Assembly (NCBI RefSeq): GCF_030954495.1
Contig: NZ_JAVHUW010000064.1
Span: forward strand, 98,112 to 162,111
From: Candidatus Desulfosporosinus nitrosoreducens
GTDB lineage: Bacteria; Bacillota; Desulfitobacteriia; Desulfitobacteriales; Desulfitobacteriaceae
Direction: 5' to 3'
Length of the DNA stretch: 64,000 bases
The notes beneath the pieces are model-generated. The model was not told the DNA's origin and did no database searches. It saw only the letters and a list, made by a program, of their open reading frames with translations. Made by a program: the position numbers and the translations under genes. Every line of letters begins with the position of its first letter. Position 1 is the stretch's first letter. This document shows positions 15,999 through 25,212 of this stretch, piece after piece.

Positions 15999-17987
15999 CT
16001 ATCCTTCCAAAGCCTGGTAAATTACGCCGCCTTCAACATTCGCAGGCATCGGCGCTCCGGCCAAATGGCAGATGGTCGGCACAATGTCAACCACCCGGAC
16101 GGTCCTGTTGTCAAGAGCATGACCCTTTTTAACCCCGGCCCCTGCCATCATAAACAGGCATTTGCAGGAATAGCCGTTCAAGGTTTGATTGCTGAAGCCA
16201 TTGCCATGCGTCCGGCTGAAATCGTCTTCCAGAACGTACAGTATATCCCCGCAGTATGGACCGCCCAAGCCCAAGGCCTCCATATCGGTCTTGTTCAAGG
16301 CGACTTTGATGATTCTGCGGCCGGTCTTGGGATCGCGATAACTATACAAATCAGAAATAATAGCCCGAACCAATTCTTCGTATTCCTCCGGTTCGACGAT
16401 TCCCTGAGGATCACGGCCTTTAAGGTTGACATAAATGTACATGGCTCTTTGAGCGACAGCCCGGCTGTTTTCCCAGTCGATTTGCAGTCCGCCGTTGACC
16501 TCTTGCAAATTTGTGTAGCCCAGCTCAGACATAACCCCGACGTTCATCCCCCACATGTCGCCGATCAAGGGATACTCATACCCCGCTTTCCGCGTGATGG
16601 CGGCATGATCGGAAGCTATCACCACTGCAGTGTTTTCATCGACATGTTTGAGTAATTCACCGACGTAATGATCACTTATTTCATACATCTGCGCAATTAG
16701 GCCAATGTAGCGTTCGTAATCAGGGGAATTTTGCGCCAAAGTATAATCAATGTAGTAGTGATTAAGCATATCAATGCCGTGAATATGGCTGTAGACCAAA
16801 TCCCAATCTTTGTTTGTCAGCAAGTAAGCAAAGGCAGCCTCGTGCCATTGGTAATAATCCGCCATAGATTCAATGACTATCGTATCCGCAATTACATTAT
16901 GGCGGTCATAATTCGAGGGCTGCAGCATCGGGCCTACATTTTCCACAAGCTCGGCGCATAGTTCAGGCGGATAAAAATATTTGTCCCCTTGCAGATCTTG
17001 AGCAAAGGAATAGTAAAATTCCAGACTGCTGCCCTCCGGATTTAGTTTTGTGACCTTGATTTTATAGGCAACAGGCCGTTTCTCACCATTGATTAAATAG
17101 GTGTCAAAAATAAACTTGCTCCATTCATTCACTCGTGCTTCACCGATGGGCCGCTCGTCATTTTTCGTGACATAAATCTGAAGCTTATTATAGGTTTGGC
17201 CATCCTCGGCAATAATTAAGCCGAAACGCCTTGCCAGCCCATTGTTTACCGGCAGAACGACCTCTTTGGCTCCCTGGGGGGCGTTTTTCCAACCCGCTGC
17301 AGGCTTAATCGGCGTCATGACCTTATCGCATTTGGCCGCATCCGCTTCTTCTTCACTGCCACCCTCTTCGGTTACAAGTCCGGGTGCCGAATAGCCAAAT
17401 CCCTCAAGTTTTTTAATCTGGGCCTGCTGAGTGCTAACCTCTCCTTCAACCCGACAGTCGGTGCCGCTGTTATCCACTTGGTGGGGAATTTCCTCAATGG
17501 GAAAATCTCCTGCCACACAAGTAAAATATTTTTCATAATCGTTGTAACCGCGCAGATTGGTAAAGATACTGGTCCCGTCGATAAAGATTGAATTTTTACC
17601 CCGGGGAGGCCAGGAAGTGGGGTAATTCATCATAATACTCTTTTTTCCGGCTCTTTCGAAAGCCTCCCAGATGAATTCTGCCTGGCACAGGTTGGAATCC
17701 CAGCCATAGTCAAGAATATCTAAAGGATTTCCCGGGGTATGGTTCCAAAAGCAGGTGATTCCATGAGTCTTGGGCCAAGCGCCGGTGGCCAGTGAAGCCC
17801 AATTAGGAGGGGTAATTGTGGGCAAAGCGCCTTGCATTCCATAATCGGACGTTGTAGTGCCCATTTCCGCAATTTTTTTAAAATTGGGGAGCCTTCCTTC
17901 GGCAATAAACCTTTTGATAAGCACCGGATCGGCACCGTCAAGTCCAATAAAGATTACTTTTTGGGCTTTTCCAAGGGATAATGACAT
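15999..17987 (-). CDS. Alkaline phosphatase superfamily protein (type I phosphodiesterase/nucleotide pyrophosphatase-like)
   Basis: This 662-residue protein begins with the metal-binding core KVIFIGLDGADPVLI and continues with the nucleophile region GALPTITPPNWASLATG. Later metal ligands lie in SHIHGIDMLNHYY and VVIASDHAAI. These are hallmarks of the phosphodiesterase/pyrophosphatase branch of the alkaline phosphatase superfamily, which cleaves phosphate or sulfate esters or phosphonates. There is no signal peptide, so it acts in the cytoplasm. It is first in a minus-strand group with the thioredoxin reductase (20-bp gap), and close to a sulfonate-type importer, suggesting a role in handling an imported ester (inference). 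Confidence 0.85.
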   Translation of the reverse strand: MSLSLGKAQKVIFIGLDGADPVLIKRFIAEGRLPNFKKIAEMGTTTSDYGMQGALPTITPPNWASLATGAWPKTHGITCFWNHTPGNPLDILDYGWDSNLCQAEFIWEAFERAGKKSIMMNYPTSWPPRGKNSIFIDGTSIFTNLRGYNDYEKYFTCVAGDFPIEEIPHQVDNSGTDCRVEGEVSTQQAQIKKLEGFGYSAPGLVTEEGGSEEEADAAKCDKVMTPIKPAAGWKNAPQGAKEVVLPVNNGLARRFGLIIAEDGQTYNKLQIYVTKNDERPIGEARVNEWSKFIFDTYLINGEKRPVAYKIKVTKLNPEGSSLEFYYSFAQDLQGDKYFYPPELCAELVENVGPMLQPSNYDRHNVIADTIVIESMADYYQWHEAAFAYLLTNKDWDLVYSHIHGIDMLNHYYIDYTLAQNSPDYERYIGLIAQMYEISDHYVGELLKHVDENTAVVIASDHAAITRKAGYEYPLIGDMWGMNVGVMSELGYTNLQEVNGGLQIDWENSRAVAQRAMYIYVNLKGRDPQGIVEPEEYEELVRAIISDLYSYRDPKTGRRIIKVALNKTDMEALGLGGPYCGDILYVLEDDFSRTHGNGFSNQTLNGYSCKCLFMMAGAGVKKGHALDNRTVRVVDIVPTICHLAGAPMPANVEGGVIYQALEG

Positions 17988-18423
17988 TTTTCTTCCTCCT
18001 TTATCTTAAAAAATATTTAATGAGCTTAAAGTTTAAAAAGATGATAACAATTAAATCTAAAAAATATAATTTAAATTAATTTTTTAGATCAAATATTATC
18101 TTTTATATTAATCATGATACTACAAAGCAAACTTAGTGTAAAATTGCACGAATTTATAGGGGATATAAATCTCAGACTTTCAAGTTGAAGCCAAAAATTC
18201 TGCCGGAGCTATGGAATTGGAACCATTTCTTCAGCTGCTGCTCCTTTCCCATTGTGGAAGGAGCTTTCTATCCTGAGATCAGAAAAACTTTTATAGCATA
18301 GACTTCATAAAATGCTAGTCTCAGCAGGCGTTGACAGCTAGTTTGCGGCTCGCTAAAATTATCTGAGACACACTTTGACTGCCCATACCCGTATTTTCTA
18401 ATTCCAAAGATGAGGTGAGAAAA
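17988..18423. other. Divergent intergenic region of about 430 bp
   Basis: The segment between the phosphodiesterase and MBL-fold genes is AT-rich near 18000-18120. An imperfect hairpin with arms GCTCCTTTCC and GGAAGGAGC lies at 18240-18264 followed by a T-rich stretch. No riboswitch or gene could be recognised. It must hold the promoters of both genes. Confidence 0.4.
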
Positions 18424-19065
18424 TTGAATATCCGTTGGCTGGGCCACTCATGTTTCCTCTTTACTAACCAGGAGGGGCTAAAGATTGTCACCGATCCATT
18501 TAACGAGAAAGTCGGCTACCCTCTGCCCCACGTCGAAACAGACGTTGTCACCGTAAGTCACCATCACTCTGATCACGACTGTGTTCAAGCCCTTTTGGGA
18601 AAACCTCAAGTTGTCGACAGTGAAGGTACCTGCAACATCTCCGGTCTGTCAATCCAAGGCACAACAACATTCCACGACACTGAACAAGGTGCCAAACGAG
18701 GCAAGAATATCCTCTTTTCTTTCGAGCTGGACGGTCTGCGAATTGCCCATTTAGGGGACCTCGGACATCTTCTGACCCCGGATCAGCTTGCCGGCATTGG
18801 GCATGTTGACATTGCCTGTGTTCCGGTGGGCGGCTTTTATACCCTCGACGCGGAACAAGCTTACCAAGTAGTACAACAGCTTAATCCCAAAATTGTTTTG
18901 CCCATGCACTATAAACTGGACAAGACAATTCCTCTGCCCATTGAGGGAATTGACAATTTTCTGACACGTTTTACCAAGGTTACAAAGGCAAAAACTCTGG
19001 ACATAACTTCGGCCTCCTTGCCCCAGACTCAGGAGGTTGTCGTTTTAGAACTCTTTACAGACTGA
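18424..19065 (+). CDS. Metallo-beta-lactamase-fold hydrolase (UlaG/UPF0173-like)
   Basis: This cytoplasmic protein of 213 residues has the metal motif SHHHSDHD and later ligands in HLGDLGH and LPMHY. It resembles the UlaG/UPF0173 group of MBL-fold enzymes, which lack a shared known substrate. The start is probably TTG at 18424, just after GAGGTGAG; the GTG at 18415 overlaps the ribosome site. It is divergent from the phosphodiesterase gene. Confidence 0.85.
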   Translation: MNIRWLGHSCFLFTNQEGLKIVTDPFNEKVGYPLPHVETDVVTVSHHHSDHDCVQALLGKPQVVDSEGTCNISGLSIQGTTTFHDTEQGAKRGKNILFSFELDGLRIAHLGDLGHLLTPDQLAGIGHVDIACVPVGGFYTLDAEQAYQVVQQLNPKIVLPMHYKLDKTIPLPIEGIDNFLTRFTKVTKAKTLDITSASLPQTQEVVVLELFTD

Positions 19066-19131
19066 AGTATCTAAATTACAATCCACAAAATGGCTGTACT
19101 TATATAAAAGGGGCTATTGCAAAACGAATAT

Positions 19132-19208
19132 TTATCTGTTGACTTAGCCGCTCTAAGACTCCCGCTTCGGCAAGCGGTGAGTTAGGAGCGGATTAGTCAG
19201 CGGATAAG
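19132..19208. repeat. Long imperfect hairpin of about 77 nt
   Basis: Paired blocks TTATC, GACT, CCGCTC, ACTC and GCTT meet their complements in reverse order around a CGGC loop, making one long interrupted stem. It lies directly after the MBL-fold gene and before two terminator-like hairpins. It could be a structured RNA, a read-out of a mobile palindromic element or part of a terminator cluster. Confidence 0.45.
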
Positions 19209-19211
19209 GGC

Positions 19212-19262
19212 GACTAAGATTCAGATGGAGTTAAAACTCCACCTGAATCTTAGTCTTCTTTA
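19212..19262 (+). terminator. Terminator of the MBL-fold gene
   Basis: Arms GACTAAGATTCAG and its complement (19212-19255, one internal mismatch) are followed by a T-rich tail CTTCTTTAT on the plus strand. Confidence 0.7.
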
Positions 19263-19277
19263 TAAGTTTTCATAAAT

Positions 19278-19332
19278 AAAACCATACATAAACGTGGACT
19301 TTAGCCACTATTTATGCATGGTTTTTGTTCTG
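19278..19332. terminator. Second hairpin with T-tail
   Basis: An imperfect stem beginning AAACCATACATAAA and ending TTTATGCATGGTTT, then TTTGTTC. It lies between the MBL-fold gene (+) and the membrane protein gene (-), so it probably acts for both. Confidence 0.55.
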
Positions 19333-19350
19333 TTAAGGGCTTTTTTGCAT

Positions 19351-19944
19351 TTACATTATGGGGGTTTCCTCCAAATTAGGGGAAATATCCGAATAAATGG
19401 GCTGAACGCTATTAATATCTTTTCCTTTTGTTCTTTGCTCTGTCGTTTTATTCGTCGGTTGCAAGTAGTTATTTTGGGGCATAACATCAAATAGGGAATC
19501 AGCACCCAACTTTGCTGCTGTCAAAGTTGAAGTTAAACCAAACGCGGCATTCGCTAAAATGTAAGAGAGATTGCTTTTAGCATCTTTGGGCTTAATTTTG
19601 TTGGAAGCAAAACCGCTGAGCAGGGCAGTTATCATGGCTCCAAAAGTAACTCCAAAGAAGATGCCTTTCGGGACTAATTTGTCTCGTCCATATTTCGATA
19701 AAATTGCCACAACGCTTACTCCCCCAACCATACTTAAACCCAAGTTCATTAAGGCTCCCAGAAACTGTCCCGTCCACTTTTGTGACTCTCTGCGCGAAGA
19801 TACCCATACCCCTGCGGCAGTTGACCAATAGGAGCGTTGGGAAATTTTCATTTTAGATGCCATGGTGTCAATAAGATTCTGAGCTAAAAAACCAACGGCA
19901 CCAGAAACTATACCGAGATAAATTCTATCGTTTATCTTTCTCAT
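19351..19944 (-). CDS. Uncharacterised membrane protein
   Basis: This 197-residue protein is not one I can assign to a family. It shows about four hydrophobic segments (roughly residues 9-26, 62-84, 93-112 and 125-142), each rich in Gly and Ala, and a polar Asn/Gln/Thr-rich tail of about 45 residues. A ribosome site AAAGGAG lies just upstream of the ATG. It is monocistronic, flanked by terminator hairpins on one side and an MFS relic on the other. Confidence 0.75.
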   Translation of the reverse strand: MRKINDRIYLGIVSGAVGFLAQNLIDTMASKMKISQRSYWSTAAGVWVSSRRESQKWTGQFLGALMNLGLSMVGGVSVVAILSKYGRDKLVPKGIFFGVTFGAMITALLSGFASNKIKPKDAKSNLSYILANAAFGLTSTLTAAKLGADSLFDVMPQNNYLQPTNKTTEQRTKGKDINSVQPIYSDISPNLEETPIM

Positions 19945-20017
19945 AAATTAATCACTCCTTTTCAGTAATAATTCCCATAACAACGGTATAAATACTGGAA
20001 AGTTTATGCTGCCCTAG

Positions 20018-20104
20018 CAATTCAGCCCGGCAAAGGATTGCCCTTCGTTTCCCTGGCCCAAAAGAGCGTGACGATTCCCGGTTGCGGCCATAATTCTGCC
20101 GAAT
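20018..20104 (-). pseudogene. Relic duplicate of the MFS transporter 3' end
   Basis: This 87-bp stretch is clearly similar to the end of the MFS gene at 20408-20580. It encodes WARETKGNPLPG where the intact gene has WARETKGKPLPD, and then jumps to a region matching the intact gene about 70 bases further in. It is a truncated, internally deleted copy lying about 390 bp downstream of the original. Confidence 0.7.
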
Positions 20105-20267
20105 GTATAAAAAGGACCGTCCCCATTGTAAAAAGATGTCTTCTCTTTTTGGAGTACGGCAAATATGATATGCTATGATCCAAGTTATTCCAACAGGGAT
20201 ATTTTATTAAAAGAATTAAAGTTCTATTCGGAGCAAGATGGGGGAAGAACTTGGGAAGAAGTGAAAA

Positions 20268-20318
20268 TCTAACAAAAGAGGAGATAAGGTTTATTACCCT
20301 ATCTCCTCTTTTGTTAGA
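20268..20318 (-). terminator. Strong terminator after the kinase-regulator-MFS operon
   Basis: Perfect 19-bp arms (20268-20286 and 20300-20318) are followed on the minus strand by ATTTTC. It lies about 95 bp beyond the MFS stop codon. Confidence 0.8.
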
Positions 20319-20413
20319 ATCAAACTCTAAAGCTACCAATATTGTACTCCCGGATAGTTGTCAGTAAGCTAAATTCATTACAGCTCCCCAAGGCTGCCCA
20401 GTCCGCTTGCAAT

Positions 20414-21784
20414 TCAGTCCGGCAAGGGCTTGCCTTTCGTTTCTCTGGCCCAAATAAGCGTAATAATCCCGACAATATAAATCAGGGACACCGCTGCAAC
20501 CGCTTTAGCGTAGGAGCCGAAACTATTGACCAGAAAGCCGGTCAAGAGCGGACCGGTCGCGGCCAAAATCCTGCCGAAATTAAAGCAAAATCCCTGGCCG
20601 GTAGCCCGCAGCCGCGTGGGGTAAAGTTCAGCCAGATAAATCGGAAATCCTGAGAAAATACCGTTGTTAAAAAAGCCCAGCACCGGCAGGAGCAAAAGCA
20701 GGGTTGCATAGTTGGTGACATTATAAAAAATATAGGGCGCCAGCAAGATGCTTCCCAGGAAAAAAAACAAGAACGTCGGTTTGCGTCCGATCCGGTCGGC
20801 CAGCGGCCCAAACAGCACATAGCCTAAGATAGCTCCGATATTGAGGGCCATGATAGCATAACTTTTATAATTAGAGATAATATCCTCGGAAGTCTGATGT
20901 ACGCGCAGCAATTCCTCAACAAAGGTAGGAGTCCAGTTTGTCACAGCCCAGAGTCCAAAGGTGGCGGAAAAGGCCAAAAGCGTGCCCACGATCGTATCCC
21001 GTCTCAGCTCCGGCCAAAATATCTGTTTGAGCGTTAAGACCGTAAGATTCTTGCTTGCACCTTCAGGCTGATTGCCCAATAATTTGAGATTTTCCCGTTC
21101 TTTCTGAATGAGCAGCCATTTTTCAGGTTCACTTACCTTTTCACGGACAAAGGCTGCAAACAAGGCGGGAAAAATCCCAATCATCAGGACGGCGCGCCAG
21201 GGTGTAAATTGGTGGCCCGTAGCCCAGGGGACGATCAGCAAATTGACAATTGCCGCCAGGAAAAACCCTGCTCCCCAGGCGCTTTGCATAAAGCTCAGAA
21301 CTTTGGAACGATCCTGATCCGCAAAAGATTCCGCGACTAAGGCCGAGCCGGCAGCCCATTCTCCCCCGATGCCCAGGGCCGTCAGGAAACGAAACAAAGC
21401 CAGCTGTTCCCAGCTTTGAGACAAGGCCGCCACTCCCGTAAAAACGGCGTAAAAGAGAATGGATATGGCCAGAGTTCTGCTGCGGCCGAAATAATCGGCG
21501 AGAGTGCCGAAAAGGGTCCCCCCCAAGGCCCAGCCGACAAGGAAAATGGCTAAGATGATCCCCCCGCGGGAGGCCACATCGGCCTTGGAAGCCGAATAGC
21601 CCAGTAAATCCTGCAAGGACGAAGGCATAACCATAGCATAAATGGTTGAATCCATGGAATCGAATACCCAGCCGATCCAGGCAGCCAAAAGGACCAATCC
21701 CTGTTGGCGGGTAATCGCTTCAGAAAACCAATAGCGCGTCTTTTGCCGGAAATATCCCGCCTGCTGTCCGTTATTCTTGTTCAT
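20414..21784 (-). CDS. MFS transporter (sialate/lactate:H+ symporter-like)
   Basis: This 456-residue, 12-segment major facilitator has the motif GTLADYFGRSRTL between segments 2 and 3, the repeat copy PLADRIGRKPTF, and RFLTALGIGGEWAAGSALVAE typical of the sialate:H+ symporter/lactate permease group. It probably imports a carboxylate. It overlaps the end of the NtrC-type regulator by 14 bp and is the last gene of a sensor-regulator-transporter operon, so its expression or substrate is linked to that signal system. Confidence 0.88.
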   Translation of the reverse strand: MNKNNGQQAGYFRQKTRYWFSEAITRQQGLVLLAAWIGWVFDSMDSTIYAMVMPSSLQDLLGYSASKADVASRGGIILAIFLVGWALGGTLFGTLADYFGRSRTLAISILFYAVFTGVAALSQSWEQLALFRFLTALGIGGEWAAGSALVAESFADQDRSKVLSFMQSAWGAGFFLAAIVNLLIVPWATGHQFTPWRAVLMIGIFPALFAAFVREKVSEPEKWLLIQKERENLKLLGNQPEGASKNLTVLTLKQIFWPELRRDTIVGTLLAFSATFGLWAVTNWTPTFVEELLRVHQTSEDIISNYKSYAIMALNIGAILGYVLFGPLADRIGRKPTFLFFFLGSILLAPYIFYNVTNYATLLLLLPVLGFFNNGIFSGFPIYLAELYPTRLRATGQGFCFNFGRILAATGPLLTGFLVNSFGSYAKAVAAVSLIYIVGIITLIWARETKGKPLPD

Positions 21785-23165
21785 AGCTATTCTCTCGATT
21801 CTCTAAGCCGTATTCTTCGATTTTATATTGCAAAGCACGTCTGCTGATGTCCAACAGTTTCGCTGTCTGGAGTTTATTTCCTCCGGTTTTCTGCAAGGTT
21901 TGGGCAATAACTTCTTTCTCCAGGGATTTAACCATGGAACGCAAGGTTTCTTGTTTCGTCCCTGTTTCCGTGCCATAAGCCTTCTGGCTGCTGAGCACTT
22001 CCTCCGGCAGGTCCTCGACCAGAATAACCCGTCCTTTGCTCATAACCAGCGCATGTTCCAGCATATTTTCCAGTTCACGTACATTCCCCGGCCAATCATA
22101 AGCCTGCAGGACATTGAGCACTTCTTTGGAGATGGTTTTCGGTTCTATGCCCAATTTCCCGCAGAACTTATCCCGGAAATAGGCCGCTAAGAGCGGGATG
22201 TCTTCTTTTCTTTCCCGCAAAGGGGGGATAAGGATGGAAACAACGTTCAAACGATAGAATAAATCTGCCCGAAAGCTCTTATCCTGAATGCTTTGGCGCA
22301 GGTTTTTATTGGTTGCCGCAATGATCCGAACATCAACAACTATTTTTTCATTGCCGCCGACCCGCTCAAATTCCCTTTCCTGCAAAGCCCGCAGGAGCTT
22401 AACCTGCAAAGAGGGACTCATTTCTCCGATTTCATCGAGAAATATCGTTCCTCCGTCGGCCAGTTCCAATTTCCCTATTTTTTGCTGGTGTGCCCCAGTG
22501 AAAGCTCCCTTTTCATGTCCGAAAAATTCGCTTTCCAAAATTCCTTCAGGGATAGCGCCGCAGTTGACGGTAACAAAAGGCTTGTTTTTGCGGTTGCTGT
22601 ATTGATGAATTGTGCGCGCCACTAATTCCTTGCCGGTTCCGCTCTCCCCCTGGACTAAAACAGACGAATCGCTGGCGCTGACCCGGCCGATCGTCTTAAA
22701 TACTTCCTGCATTAAGGGGCTGGAACCGACAAAAGCCTTAATATGGCGATTGGGAGCTTTGACAGGAGCATCCTGAAGATCAGCGTTTTCCAAGCATGAA
22801 GAAAATACCTTTTCTACAGCCATTTTTACTTCGGATACATCAAACGGTTTGGTCAAATAATCGAAAGCTCCCAGGCGCATAGTTTCCAGCGTCGTTTCCA
22901 CCGTGCTGTAAGCCGTAATCATGATAATAGGCAAACTCGGATAGTCAATCCGCAAGGCCTTAAAAGCTTCCATACCGTCCAGTTTCGGCATGCGAATATC
23001 CATGATCAAAAGATCGAAGGCCTGTTTCTTAATTTGAGCAAGGACTTCTTCCCCGTTGCAAGCAGTTTCCACTGCATAGTCCATTTTCGTTAACACCCGG
23101 CGGATTAAATTGCGGACGCTTTCTTCGTCATCAGCGACTAAAATAGACCCCTTAACTTCAGCCAT
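21771..23165 (-). CDS. NtrC-family sigma-54 response regulator
   Basis: This 464-residue regulator has a receiver domain with phospho-acceptor D56 (LLIMDIRMPK), an AAA+ domain with GESGTGKE (173-180) and GAFTGA (220-225), and a Fis-type C-terminal helix-turn-helix (GGNKLQTAKLLDISRRALQYKI). The ATG at 23165 follows GGGGG and is preferred over the TTG three bases earlier. It overlaps the sensor kinase gene by 8 bp and the MFS gene by 14 bp, which points to translational coupling. Confidence 0.94.
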   Translation of the reverse strand: MAEVKGSILVADDEESVRNLIRRVLTKMDYAVETACNGEEVLAQIKKQAFDLLIMDIRMPKLDGMEAFKALRIDYPSLPIIMITAYSTVETTLETMRLGAFDYLTKPFDVSEVKMAVEKVFSSCLENADLQDAPVKAPNRHIKAFVGSSPLMQEVFKTIGRVSASDSSVLVQGESGTGKELVARTIHQYSNRKNKPFVTVNCGAIPEGILESEFFGHEKGAFTGAHQQKIGKLELADGGTIFLDEIGEMSPSLQVKLLRALQEREFERVGGNEKIVVDVRIIAATNKNLRQSIQDKSFRADLFYRLNVVSILIPPLRERKEDIPLLAAYFRDKFCGKLGIEPKTISKEVLNVLQAYDWPGNVRELENMLEHALVMSKGRVILVEDLPEEVLSSQKAYGTETGTKQETLRSMVKSLEKEVIAQTLQKTGGNKLQTAKLLDISRRALQYKIEEYGLENRENSYEQE

Positions 23166-24585
23166 CAAGGATGCCCCCTTGCTTCAGCGGTAAAATGAGT
23201 TTGAATTCTGTCCCAACATTGATTTCACTGCGTACTTCGATCCTTCCGCCATGAAGTTCCATTAATTGATGAGCGATAGCTAAGCCCAGGCCGGTACCGT
23301 TTTCGCGGGTTGTAAAAAAAGGGTCGAAGAGCTTATCAAGGGTTCCTGCCGCAATCCCCACGCCGGAATCAAGAATGCTGACGGAAACATTGGACTCTGC
23401 GCACTGAGTGGTAATCTTGATCGTGCCCTGTCCGGGAATAGCTTGACTGGCATTCAGCAACAAATTGAGTAAAATTTGTTTGAACTGTTCCTTATCCACT
23501 TCTGCCTGGACATTATCCGCATAGTCTTTCTGCACCAGGATTCGCCGCTTGAAGGATGGAGTTCCGACTAAGGCCAAGGTTTCTTCAAGCACTTCATTGA
23601 GATTTGCCGCTTCAAAACGACTGGCGGAGGGTCTGGCAAAGTCTAAAAGCCCCTGCACAATTTTGTCCAGGCGGTTTACTTCTTTGACAATGACTCCCGT
23701 ATACTCCCGTTTAGGATCAGCAGGCTCCAACTCATCCTCCAGGACCTGGGAATAGCCTTTAACGGCTGTGAGGGGATTGCGTATCTCGTGGGCAATGCCC
23801 GCCGCCAATTCGCCCAGACCCGCCAGGCGATTAGCCCGCAGGACCTGGGCTTCTAAAAGACGCTTTTCACGCAGATCAATCATGATCGCCAGCACTCCTA
23901 TTAGCTCCTCATGGAAATCATGCATCCGCGAGGTGGAAACCGCGACAGCCAGGGAATTCCCATCAGGCCGCAAAAGGATTTCTTCCTTGGCCAAAACAGG
24001 CTCGCAATCAGCCAAGGTTGCAGCGATTAAATGGCCAATGGGCAGCGTTAATTCCGGGTCGGAATACTTCTTGCCCAAAGCCTTTTCCTGGGAAATGCCG
24101 GTTAAAATTGAGGCCGCAGGGTTAAACAAAATAATCTTGCCATTTTTATCCACAGTAATAATTCCGTTGGGACTGCTTTTCAGCAAAGCATCCCGATGAC
24201 TGCGGGTTTCCCGGAGCTTCTCCGCCAATTGGTTAATTGAGGCAACTATTTCCCCTAAAATGCCCCGTTGAGGAAGCAAAATAAGGTTGGTGTCATGGCT
24301 TAAAGCATCAAGCCCTTGCTTTATTTTATTAACGGAACCGGACAATTCGCTGGTAAAAATCCCCGCTCCCGACAGACTAACGACTGTCCCGATAATTAGA
24401 ATATAAATAATGTTTTCCCGCAGGTGGGATATTTCCGTCCGTTCGAGGCTAAGAGCATACCCTGTTTGCAGGGCTTGGGATTGTAAGGCTTTCTCCGCGG
24501 CTTCCATCGTCACAAAACCGGTGATGACAATGGGGGTGACGACAAGCAAGAAAATTGAAAGAATCAGGTATGCACGGAATTTCAT
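23158..24585 (-). CDS. PAS-containing sensor histidine kinase (NtrB/AtoS-like)
   Basis: This 475-residue membrane kinase has two membrane segments (about residues 5-25 and 59-79) with only a short extracellular loop of some 30 residues, a HAMP-like linker, a PAS domain (about 130-235), HisKA with phospho-acceptor H266 (GIAHEIRNPL) and an HATPase domain with GTGLGLAI. The ATG at 24585 follows GGGGGGAAGG and is much better than any upstream start. It is the partner of the overlapping NtrC-type regulator. Confidence 0.93.
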   Translation of the reverse strand: MKFRAYLILSIFLLVVTPIVITGFVTMEAAEKALQSQALQTGYALSLERTEISHLRENIIYILIIGTVVSLSGAGIFTSELSGSVNKIKQGLDALSHDTNLILLPQRGILGEIVASINQLAEKLRETRSHRDALLKSSPNGIITVDKNGKIILFNPAASILTGISQEKALGKKYSDPELTLPIGHLIAATLADCEPVLAKEEILLRPDGNSLAVAVSTSRMHDFHEELIGVLAIMIDLREKRLLEAQVLRANRLAGLGELAAGIAHEIRNPLTAVKGYSQVLEDELEPADPKREYTGVIVKEVNRLDKIVQGLLDFARPSASRFEAANLNEVLEETLALVGTPSFKRRILVQKDYADNVQAEVDKEQFKQILLNLLLNASQAIPGQGTIKITTQCAESNVSVSILDSGVGIAAGTLDKLFDPFFTTRENGTGLGLAIAHQLMELHGGRIEVRSEINVGTEFKLILPLKQGGILDG

Positions 24586-24709
24586 TGCCTTCCCCCCATC
24601 ATAAGTCTCTAGTCTAATAATTCGTCTGACTTGTCTAAATTCCTGCAACATTTGAATAATTAAACATCAGCACTGAGGAAAAGTCCCTAACTAAAAGAGA
24701 TTTACAAGC

Positions 24710-24753
24710 AAAAAGCGCTCTCCTATCACTATCAATGTGAGATTGAGAACGCT
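24710..24753 (-). terminator. Terminator after the thioesterase gene
   Basis: Nine-bp arms 24714-24722 and 24745-24753 pair with one G-U, and the minus strand continues with TTTTTGC. It separates the thioesterase gene from the kinase operon downstream. Confidence 0.65.
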
Positions 24754-24813
24754 TATGCTTTCTTATTCCTTAGGCCGCCCCGTCTATAATCCTTGAGATC
24801 AAAGCCTTTAAGT

Positions 24814-25212
24814 TCAATCCAGGGCATCCTTTTTTCTATAGGCCATACCGGTAAACCTGGCTATCAAGGCCGCTGATTCATCAAAGACGTCAACGTTATA
24901 ATTTAAAATCTTCTTGCTGCCGGAAATTTCTTCAGCTTCAGCAAACAGCATTTTCCCTTTAGGAGGCTGGAAAAAGGAAATATTAGCGTTGATCCCCAGA
25001 GAAATTTGCCCGTAGGAATTGGCGGCCGCCGCAAAGGCGAAATCCGCCAAGGTAAATATAACTCCGCCTTGGACGATATTGACGGCATTTAAATGCTGTT
25101 CGCCGATTTCCAGGGACGCCTTGGCATAACCTGGTCCTACTTCAACCAGCTTTATCCCTACCAGCGCCGCAAATCTATCATTTTTAAAATAATTCATAAG
25201 ATTACTCGTCAT
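24814..25212 (-). CDS. PaaI-family hotdog-fold thioesterase
   Basis: This 132-residue protein has the hotdog-fold acyl-CoA thioesterase layout, with the motif LNAVNIVQGGVIFTLADFA corresponding to the HNxxxxxHGGxxxxLAD active-site pattern of PaaI. It has Gln at the position where many have His (VQGG instead of VHGG), as in some relatives. It would hydrolyse acyl-CoA esters in the cytoplasm. It is monocistronic with a GGAGGA ribosome site. Confidence 0.88.
   Translation of the reverse strand: MTSNLMNYFKNDRFAALVGIKLVEVGPGYAKASLEIGEQHLNAVNIVQGGVIFTLADFAFAAAANSYGQISLGINANISFFQPPKGKMLFAEAEEISGSKKILNYNVDVFDESAALIARFTGMAYRKKDALD

Noticed and set aside
18120..18160. Sigma-54-like promoter upstream of the phosphodiesterase gene
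   Set aside because: The -12 GC is present but the invariant GG of the -24 element is missing.
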